The notes below the pieces were generated by a model. That model was given only the letters and a program-made list of their open reading frames with translations, did not search any database and had not been told where the DNA came from. Shown here in pieces: positions 17,562 through 23,963 of a DNA stretch of 40,590 nt. A program made the position numbers and the translations under genes. The DNA lies in contig CAZGDB010000016.1 of the NCBI GenBank assembly GCA_964524705.1, forward strand, positions 1 to 40,590. The letters are read 5' to 3'. The DNA is from CAZGDB01 sp964524705. GTDB lineage: Bacteria > Pseudomonadota > Gammaproteobacteria > Berkiellales > Berkiellaceae. The first letter of the stretch is position 1; every line of letters starts with the position of its first letter.

Positions 17562-17632
17562 TTTATGCTCAAAACAACATAAAACTAGATAATGAGCATA
17601 AAATGTTGCCCTATATTTATGCTCATTATCTA
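17562..17632. repeat. Long inverted repeat plus extra half-site before the truncated ATPase
   Basis: Arms 17586-17602 and 17616-17632 (TTTATGCTCATTATCTA and its reverse complement) form a perfect 17-bp inverted repeat with a 13-bp spacer. A third copy of the inner decamer TTTATGCTCA lies at 17562-17571, facing the left arm. The right arm ends 6 bp before the remaining ATPase coding sequence. It may be a multi-site operator, a MITE-like remnant, or the seam of the deletion that removed the ATPase N-terminus. Confidence 0.8.
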
Positions 17633-17637
17633 CTTAT

Positions 17638-18969
17638 CGGAAGAGTCGCTTGATTGCTGAGTTTGCCGCCAAAAATGGGCAATGCAGCTTTTGGAATTTT
17701 GCGGGCATGGCGCCTGAAGCAGGCGGAACAGCTCAGACACAAAGAGATGCTTTTGCAAGCAGACAGACTTATTTGTCAGGTATTCTGCCCATGACCTTTA
17801 TGGATTGGAGTGATGCGTTTGAGCATTTGTCGCGCCAGATTAAAGCGGGCGATATTATTTTGTTAGATGAAATTTCATGGATGGCAGAGCAAGATCCAAC
17901 GTTTATTCCCAAATTAAAACTATGGTGGGATCGACAAACTCAATCGTTACTATTAGTTTTATGTGGTTCTGTTTTCACCTGGATCGAAGAAAATATCCTA
18001 AAGAGCACTGCCTTTTTTGGGCGGATTAATTTAACAATGACTTTAGATCCCTTCTCTATTCCTGAAAGTGCAGAATTTTTGCGAAAAATGGGATTTAAAG
18101 GTTCTGCTTATGAAATGTATAAGGTGTTGTCCATTCTTGGTGGGATCTCTTGGTATTTAGAGCAGTTTAATGTGAATCAAACAGTCGATGAAAATATACA
18201 ACAGCTGGCTTTTGAAAAAGATGGGTTATTGGTCTTAGAATTTAATCGCATTTTTCACGATCTGTTTCAGGGGAAAGGGATGACATATAAAAAAATATTA
18301 GAGGCGTTGCAAGAGGGGGCTCGGACGCTTTCGGAAGTGCGTAAAATGATTGATTTTGCACATAGTGGGACCTTAAGTCATATGATGGAGCAGTTGATTA
18401 CAGCGGGTTTTTTGCAGAAGCAACCTTTATGGTTTTTTAAAACCAACCAGCCCTTAAAGCAAAGTTTATATTATATTAGTGATCCATATATGCGTTTTTA
18501 TCTAAAGGTGATAGAGAAAAATTTGAGCAGAATCGCTTGAGATGGATTTAAAGAACATGCTTTCTCTGCTTTGCCTGGGTTAGAGGTCCATCTTGGATTA
18601 CAGGTGGAAACTTTATGATTGCAAAACAGGGCGCTTGTAGTCAAAGCAGTTGGGATTTATGCGCCGGATATTCTGGGGGATGGACCCTATCGACAATCCA
18701 GTACTACGACCCAAAAAGGTTGTCAGATTGATTATTTAATTCAAGTGGCGATGAAAAGCTTGTTTGTATGTGAGTTTAAATTTAAGCGTCGCGAGTGAAC
18801 TGCTGACATGATGCAAGAGAGGCAAGCTAAGATGAACGCCCTTAAGGTGCCACGCGGGATGGCAGCTGTTCCGGTATTATTTCATTTGAGTGGGGTTGCG
18901 GATGCGGTAGAGCTATCTGGATATTTTTACCGCATTATCGATATTACCAATTTTTTAGAAATGCCTTAA
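17638..18969 (+). pseudogene. AAA ATPase with DUF234-type C-terminus, truncated and with three in-frame TGA codons
   Basis: The frame begins inside the Walker A motif: RKSRLIAEFA is visible where the family has GKSRLI, so the first GxxxxG half and everything before it are missing. Walker B (IILLDEISWM), sensor region LVLCGS and GRINLTMTLDPF are intact, and DPYMRFYLKVIEKNLSRIA leads into the C-terminal domain. TGA codons interrupt at 18538-18540, 18616-18618 and 18796-18798, yet the single frame continues without an indel through QKGCQIDYLIQVAMKSLFVCE and PVLFHLSGVADAVE to a TAA at 18967. Without Walker A the product should not bind ATP normally. TTG 17650 is the first possible start; I see no good ribosome site. 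Confidence 0.85.
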
Positions 18970-18993
18970 GTGGCGATACTGCTAAGTTGTAGT

Positions 18994-19042
18994 TGCACTA
19001 AATGTTATGCAAAAGCCATAGTCAAAAAGCTGATTTGCATAA
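18994..19042. repeat. 49-bp direct repeat, copy 1
   Basis: It runs from TGCACTAAATG to TTTGCATAA and differs from copy 2 (19652-19700) at one base. It contains the perfect inverted repeat GTTATGCAAA (19004-19013) / TTTGCATAAC (19034-19043). The two copies flank the HEPN-like gene, with starts 658 bp apart. This copy has no recognisable -10 box after it. Confidence 0.9.
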
Positions 19043-19073
19043 CTTTTGAGGGTCAGAAGCGATTTGACCAAGT

Positions 19074-19098
19074 AAATTGAAAGGCTGTCTTTCAATTT
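19074..19098. repeat. Perfect 10-bp hairpin between repeat copy 1 and the HEPN-like gene
   Basis: AAATTGAAAG (19074-19083), loop GCTGT, CTTTCAATTT (19089-19098). A T-rich stretch begins about 8 bp later, so it could be a weak terminator, but the run is not adjacent. Function uncertain. Confidence 0.5.
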
Positions 19099-19165
19099 GC
19101 GTGGTGTTTTTGTTTCTTGAGTTATTTGACAATGAGATTGCTAAAAAAAATGGAGTCAGGTTAAT

Positions 19166-19625
19166 ATGAATCATGGGTTTTCTGAAATCATAAAAATTGC
19201 TGATATTCATACAGCACGAATAAAGATGGCGCTTGATGACTTACAAGGGGATGCTCCCTTTTGATCAAACTAAGATTATCAATTTAGAAAAACAAAATTT
19301 GTTATTAATAGAATTATTAGTAAGTCGTGTTGGTCAATTACAAGATTTATTAGGCGCTAAAATAATAGATGCTTTTCTCCAGGAGCACGCAGAAAATATT
19401 GATGGCTTAACGATGCTGGATAAAATCCATAAATTAGAGCGCCTTGAGATTATAGACGATGCAGAAATATGGAAGGATATGCGTCAAGCACGTAATCATG
19501 CAGCACATGAATATCCAGATCATCCAGAATTAACGGCTGACTATCTTAATCAGCTTGTGATGCTTACGCCTAAATTGTTAGATATCTTAAACAGAATTAA
19601 AGTTAGAAGCACAAGCCTAGGATAG
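19166..19625 (+). pseudogene. HEPN/HepT-like protein, copy 1, frameshifted at TTTTGA
   Basis: The ATG at 19166 follows GGAGTCAGG and reads MNHGFSEIIKIADIHTARIK up to TGA 19262-19264. A +1 shift on the CCC TTT TGA run restores the rest of the family protein (DQTKIINLEKQNLLLIELL and onward) to TAG 19625. The C-terminal part has RNHAAHEY, matching the RX4HXY motif of HepT-type HEPN ribonucleases, whose Tyr is AMPylated by the MntA antitoxin. No nucleotidyltransferase with a GS...DxD motif is adjacent. A second start inside (19233) would give 130 aa keeping the motif. Either one inserted base broke the gene or it uses +1 frameshifting. Confidence 0.72.
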
Positions 19626-19651
19626 GTTGCACGTCTAATAACTGATGTGCC

Positions 19652-19700
19652 TGCACTAAATGTTATGCAAAAGCCATAATCAAAAAGCTGATTTGCATAA
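19652..19700. repeat. 49-bp direct repeat, copy 2, overlapping the ATPase promoter
   Basis: 48 of 49 bases match copy 1 (18994-19042). Its internal inverted repeat is TTATGCAAA / TTTGCATAA. The right arm contains TTGCAT (19693-19698), the -35 box of the promoter reading into the DUF4143 ATPase, so a protein bound to the repeat would compete with RNA polymerase. Confidence 0.9.
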
Positions 19701-19721
19701 AATTTGTTTTTTATGTATACT
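19693..19721 (+). promoter_or_regulatory. Sigma-70-like promoter of the DUF4143 ATPase
   Basis: TTGCAT (19693-19698), a 17-bp spacer and TATACT (19716-19721) predict a start near 19728, about 33 bp before the TTG start. The -35 box lies in the right arm of the repeat's inverted repeat, which suggests regulation there. Confidence 0.6.
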
Positions 19722-19760
19722 GTTGGGATAGATATCGAGCAGGTTTGAAGGAGGCAGAAG

Positions 19761-20942
19761 TTGTTTTTAGCGCGTACCCTGCTTGCAGAATTACAGGCTA
19801 TGATGGCTATCTATCCGGTTGTTACCGTCATTGGCCCACGTCAGTCGGGTAAATCCACATTAGTGCGCCAAGCCTATCCAGATTTGCCTTATGTATCGTT
19901 GGAAGATCCTGATGAGCGATTGCTCGCAGTCACAGATCCACGTGCTTTTTTAGCACGATTCCCCAATGGGGCTATTTTGGATGAAATTCAACAACAACCT
20001 CAATTATTGTCCTACATCCAGGGCATTGTAGATGCTAGACAACAAAAAGGATTGTTTTTGTTAACAGGATCCCATCAGTTAGCGTTGCATGCTGCGATTA
20101 CTCAATCTTTGGCAGGCAGAACCGCTGTATTAAAATTATTGCCTTTGAGTATGCAGGAGTTGACCGACCAAACTGTAGGATGGAACGTAGATCAACACTT
20201 ATTAGCTGGAGGGTATCCGAGTGTATGTGCGCAAGATATGCCTGCATTAAAATTTTACAGAGATTATATTCAAACCTATTTAGAGCGGGATGTTCGAACC
20301 TTGAGTCAGGTGCAAGATCTGGTCGCCTTCCAACAATTTATGCGGTTTTGTGCGGGACATACCGGACAGGTTATTAATTATGAAACCTTTAGCAATGCTT
20401 TAGGCGTATCGGTGACCACTATTAAAAATTGGCTGTCTATTTTAGAAGCCTCATTTATTATTTTTAGGCTTTCTCCTTATTATGAGAATTTTGGTAAGCG
20501 TATTCGTAAAGCTCAAAAATTATATTTTTTTGATACGGGCGTGGCCTGTTATCTTTCCAATATTACAGAACCGGATCAATTGAGGAGCCATCCTTTAAAA
20601 GGAGGGCTATTTGAGAATTTGATGATTTTAGAAATCTATAAACATTATTTACATCAAGGTACAGAGCCTTATTTGTATTTTTTCAGAGAAAGTAATGAGA
20701 ATGAAGTCGATTTGTTAATTCAACAGGGAAATCGGTTTATTGCCCTTGAGATTAAATCTGCACAAACTTTCCATGGTGGTTTTTTAAAAGGGTTGTATTA
20801 TTTTAAAAAAATAGCGAAGGAACGCTGTCAGGCTGGTTTTTTAGTTTATACTGGCATGCAGACCCAAAAGGTGGACACCTTTGAACTGGTGAACTTTAAA
20901 AATCTAGCCGCAGTTTATGGCGCGGTGAGTCATAAGGAATAG
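19761..20942 (+). CDS. AAA ATPase with C-terminal DUF4143 nuclease-like domain
   Basis: This 393-aa protein belongs to the ATPase/DUF4143 family, whose physiological role is poorly defined. Walker A is VIGPRQSGKSTLVRQ (about residue 30), Walker B is GAILDEIQQ, and LLTGSHQL is the sensor region. The C-terminal part has a PD-(D/E)XK-like signature: EVDLLI followed by ALEIKSAQT. The TTG start is well supported by AAGGAGG at 19748-19754 and agrees with the family N-terminus (LARTLLAELQAM). Unlike its truncated neighbour it is intact. It sits between two HEPN-like copies and behind a repeat-borne promoter. Confidence 0.9.
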   Translation: MFLARTLLAELQAMMAIYPVVTVIGPRQSGKSTLVRQAYPDLPYVSLEDPDERLLAVTDPRAFLARFPNGAILDEIQQQPQLLSYIQGIVDARQQKGLFLLTGSHQLALHAAITQSLAGRTAVLKLLPLSMQELTDQTVGWNVDQHLLAGGYPSVCAQDMPALKFYRDYIQTYLERDVRTLSQVQDLVAFQQFMRFCAGHTGQVINYETFSNALGVSVTTIKNWLSILEASFIIFRLSPYYENFGKRIRKAQKLYFFDTGVACYLSNITEPDQLRSHPLKGGLFENLMILEIYKHYLHQGTEPYLYFFRESNENEVDLLIQQGNRFIALEIKSAQTFHGGFLKGLYYFKKIAKERCQAGFLVYTGMQTQKVDTFELVNFKNLAAVYGAVSHKE

Positions 20943-21075
20943 TTTGCCATATGGATGCCTCTATTATATAGCAAGTATCTTGACATTTTTCAGAGGTGCC
21001 TGTTAGTCTGCAGGGATTGCGTGTTTAATCATTGGAAAAGAAATCGATTTTGTCGCTAAAAGTTATAGCAGTCAT

Positions 21076-21441
21076 CAATTTTTCTTTCAAAATCAAAATT
21101 TTTTATTAATAGAATTATTAGTTAGTCATTTTGGAAAATTACAAGATTTCATGCGAGAAAAGCTTATTGATGCTTTTTTTAATGCACAGATGGAAAATAT
21201 TGATGGCTTAACGATACTGGATAAAACACATAAGCTGGAGCGTCTTGAGATTATAGAGGATGCAGAACTTTGGAAGGAGATGCGTCAAGCACGCAATCAT
21301 GCCGTACACGAAGATCCGGATCATCCAGAGTTAACGGCTAACTATTTAAATCAGATAGTTGTTTTGGCGCCTAAATTGTTAGAAATTTTAAACAGAATTA
21401 AAGCAAGGAGTGCTCGTCTGCGCGGGAAACATCAGGGTTAG
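21076..21441 (+). pseudogene. HEPN/HepT-like protein, copy 2, 5' end degraded
   Basis: From about 21076 the sequence is clearly homologous to copy 1 at both DNA and protein level (LLIELLVS, ENIDGLTILDK, KLERLEIIEDAELWKEMRQA, LNRIKARS). The matching N-terminal part is missing and no start with a ribosome site is visible; the first ATG (21151) has none. The HEPN motif reads RNHAVHED, so R and H are kept but the Tyr of HXY is replaced by Asp. It is probably a remnant of a tandem duplication around the ATPase. A 96-aa product from 21151 cannot be excluded. Confidence 0.65.
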
Positions 21442-21467
21442 AGGGGACTAACCCTGATGTTTTGGTC

Positions 21468-21722
21468 TTAGGGCAGAATATCAATCCGCAAAGCATGAAT
21501 CACATCACGCATTTCTGCTTCTAATGCAGCATAGACCATTTGATGACAAGCCACTTTAGACTTGTTAGCAAAAAGAGGGGATTGGATTTTTACTAATAAA
21601 TGCGATAAATCATTCGTCGCCCCTGCGTGTCCTGCATGCTGACTGCTTTCATTGACGATCTCTAAATGAGATGGCGTCAATGCTGCCTGTAATTTTTCTT
21701 CAAGCGTTTTCAATGAGACCAT
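21468..21722 (-). CDS. BolA/IbaG family protein
   Basis: This 84-aa protein has the BolA pattern: EEKLQAALTPSHLEIVNES, then HAGHAG, a conserved hydrophobic SHLLVKI strand, HQMVYAAL and a closing IHALRI. BolA proteins pair with monothiol glutaredoxins and take part in iron-sulfur handling or stress morphology. It overlaps the end of yciB by 23 bp, and the two are likely co-transcribed. Whether it is bolA or ibaG proper cannot be decided here. Confidence 0.9.
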   Translation of the reverse strand: MVSLKTLEEKLQAALTPSHLEIVNESSQHAGHAGATNDLSHLLVKIQSPLFANKSKVACHQMVYAALEAEMRDVIHALRIDILP

Positions 21723-22269
21723 GAGTGGTTGCTTCCTTTTGTTCTAAATGTTTATGAACTCTCCAAGCTGTGTACAGCACAAAACTAAAGAGCAGCGTTA
21801 AAGAACCAAAAATTTTATAATTGACCCAAGTTTTGGTGTCACAGGTGGATAAAACGATTAAGTTTAAAACCCCTAAGACAAACATAAAATAAGCCCAGCC
21901 TGCATTTAAGCTGCGGACAAAGGGGAGCGAAAGCACCAGATTGGGCGCACCTTGCTGAATCATTCGTAATGCTAAAGGCGCATTACTTCTATGTGTAAAA
22001 ACAAAAGCTAAAGCCATACACCAATACACTAAAGTAGACTTTAGTTTGATAAACAAATCATTTTCAAACCACAGCGTTGCGCCACCAAATACCGTAATAA
22101 TGGCTAAGGTAATAAGCGTCATCATCGGAGGTTTTTTACCCTTGATTAAAAAATAAACCACTTGTAGGGCACTTAACGCAATTGCCACGGCAGTGGCCGC
22201 AAAGATCCCTTGGGTGTAATAGGCAATCAAAAAAGCAAAAAGCGGAAATACTTCAAAAAAAATAGACAT
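21700..22269 (-). CDS. yciB: Inner-membrane septation protein A (YciB/IspZ)
   Basis: This 189-aa membrane protein has five to six hydrophobic segments. Family motifs are FFEVFPLFAFLIAY at the N-terminus and FENDLFIKLKSTLVYW in the middle. YciB takes part in cell division and envelope maintenance at the inner membrane. A GGAG ribosome site precedes the ATG at 22269. It is divergent from scpA across about 108 bp and upstream of the bolA-like gene. Confidence 0.94.
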   Translation of the reverse strand: MSIFFEVFPLFAFLIAYYTQGIFAATAVAIALSALQVVYFLIKGKKPPMMTLITLAIITVFGGATLWFENDLFIKLKSTLVYWCMALAFVFTHRSNAPLALRMIQQGAPNLVLSLPFVRSLNAGWAYFMFVLGVLNLIVLSTCDTKTWVNYKIFGSLTLLFSFVLYTAWRVHKHLEQKEATTHGLIENA

Positions 22270-22297
22270 AAGTTAATTCTCCAACTTTTTTCCTTGT

Positions 22298-22326
22298 TTG
22301 TAATCCCACGCAAAGCCCGCTATAGT
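22298..22326 (+). promoter_or_regulatory. Sigma-70-like promoter of scpAB
   Basis: TTGTAA (22298-22303), a 17-bp spacer and TATAGT (22321-22326) predict a start near 22333, before the scpA ATG at 22378. This rules against the longer scpA frame opening at 22210. Confidence 0.5.
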
Positions 22327-22377
22327 CCACTTCAGGAACTGCGAACAATTGATAGAAAATCCGTGACATCACCAGAA

Positions 22378-23205
22378 ATGCAAGCATCCTCTGAGCCTTT
22401 AAAGGTCGCCAGAGTACATCAGGCATGGTTGACAGAGATGCCATCGGACCTCTATATCCCCCCACAGGCCTTACAGGTCCTGTTGGAGGCCTTTGAAGGC
22501 CCTTTAGACCTCCTATTATATCTCATTCGTAAACAAAATATCGATATTCTTGACATCCCTATGGCAAAAATTACCCGCCAGTATATGGAATATGTCGATA
22601 TTATGAAGGATTTTGACTTAGAGCTGGCAGCTGATTATCTTGTGATGGCTGCATTATTAGCGCAAATCAAGTCCAGAATGCTCCTGCCTAGACCTCCTGA
22701 GGTGCAGGCAGAGGAAGAAGATCCACGAATGGCTTTGGTACGCCGTTTACAAGAATATGAACGCTTTAGGTTGGCAGCAGAAGAACTCGATGCAGCGCCT
22801 CGGTTATACCGAGATACCTGGCCTGCACAGGTCCATCATACGGAAGTGTTGGTCCGTCGATTACCCCCTGAGATGGCCTTTCAAGATTTGATTGATGCAC
22901 TGTGTGCAGTTTTGCAGCGAGCAGAAATGCAAACTGCACATTGGATTGCACGCGAACCGCTTTCCGTGCGTGAACGGATGACGATGATTTTAGATCGCCT
23001 GTCAGAACAGGCAGATCGCGATATTACTTTTGAAGATCTGTGTGATAACACAGAAGGGCGTTTGGGTAGAGTAGTTACGTTTTTGGCTATCCTGGAATTA
23101 TTAAAAGGATGGATGATTGACGTGGTACAAACTCAAACATGGGGTCCTATACATGTTAAGGCAGCCGTATGTTCGGAAATGACAACACCCTCGCTTGTAT
23201 CGTAG
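22378..23205 (+). CDS. scpA: Segregation and condensation protein A
   Basis: This is the kleisin subunit of the SMC-ScpAB condensin, which bridges SMC heads on the chromosome. The characteristic N-terminal signature is VLLEAFEGPLDLLLYLIRKQ, followed by DILDIPMAKITRQYMEY, LAADYLVMAALLAQIKSRML and a winged-helix C-terminus (VTFLAILELLKGWM). The frame is open to 22210, but that part overlaps yciB and the promoter. ATG 22378 is chosen; GTG 22363 is possible. The end overlaps scpB by 37 bp. Confidence 0.95.
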   Translation: MQASSEPLKVARVHQAWLTEMPSDLYIPPQALQVLLEAFEGPLDLLLYLIRKQNIDILDIPMAKITRQYMEYVDIMKDFDLELAADYLVMAALLAQIKSRMLLPRPPEVQAEEEDPRMALVRRLQEYERFRLAAEELDAAPRLYRDTWPAQVHHTEVLVRRLPPEMAFQDLIDALCAVLQRAEMQTAHWIAREPLSVRERMTMILDRLSEQADRDITFEDLCDNTEGRLGRVVTFLAILELLKGWMIDVVQTQTWGPIHVKAAVCSEMTTPSLVS

Positions 23206-23885
23206 AAGCAGCACTTTTAGCCTCTGCTAAACCTTTGACTTTAGATCAGCTCTTGTTGCTCTTTAGCGAAGAAGCTATGCCTACAAAAGGCGAATTACAT
23301 GAAACCTTAGTGGCCTTACAGGCGCACTATGCAGATCGTGGGATTATCCTACAAGAGGTCGCTAGCGGCTGGCGTTTTGTGGTCTCTACCCATGTTGCCC
23401 CTTGGATCAGCAAATTATTTGAAGAAAAACCACAACGATACTCCCGTGCGTTATTAGAAACCCTCGCGATTATCGCTTATCGTCAACCTATTACACGTAG
23501 TGAAATTGAAAGTATTCGTGGCGTTGTGGTCAGCTCGCAAATGGTCCGTAGTTTATTAGACCAAGAATGGATCCGCGTTGTAGGCTATAAAGAAGTCCCG
23601 GGTAAGCCAGCCTTATATGCCACCACTAAAGTCTTTTTAGATCATTTTAATTTGAAATCCTTAGAGGCATTACCCCCGTTAGCTGATTTACAAGCACTGG
23701 GGATGTTGCAAGATGCACCGGCAATACCTGAAGCATTTGCAGAATCAGAAATTATTTTGACAGCACCTTTAACGGTGGAATCGGTGTGTGAGGATGAAGC
23801 AGAAGTAGACGCAGCAGTAGAAACGTTTACGGAAGACACAGCATGTGACACTGTGGCGTTATCAGAAGACACTGAATTGAGTTGA
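23169..23885 (+). CDS. scpB: Segregation and condensation protein B
   Basis: This is the ScpA partner in the SMC complex, 238 aa with two winged-helix domains. Family motifs are EAALLASAKPLTLDQLL, the conserved SRALLETLAIIAYRQPITRSEIE and IRGVVVSSQMVRSLLDQEWIRVVG, with PGKPALYATT close behind. The C-terminal tail from about residue 190 is acidic. The start lies within the end of scpA, typical for this pair. In related genomes rluB usually follows; here a large ankyrin-type gene comes first. Confidence 0.96.
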   Translation: MFGNDNTLACIVEAALLASAKPLTLDQLLLLFSEEAMPTKGELHETLVALQAHYADRGIILQEVASGWRFVVSTHVAPWISKLFEEKPQRYSRALLETLAIIAYRQPITRSEIESIRGVVVSSQMVRSLLDQEWIRVVGYKEVPGKPALYATTKVFLDHFNLKSLEALPPLADLQALGMLQDAPAIPEAFAESEIILTAPLTVESVCEDEAEVDAAVETFTEDTACDTVALSEDTELS

Positions 23886-23963
23886 TTGTTTAACTTTCTT
23901 AGATGCTTCGCTTTTACGATATTTGTATTACACTGAAAAGAGAATGGGTTCGAAGGATCGCCT

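Noticed and set aside
18994..19700. CRISPR array or insertion sequence
   Set aside because: There are only two repeat copies 658 bp apart with a gene between them, no spacers of equal length and no transposase.
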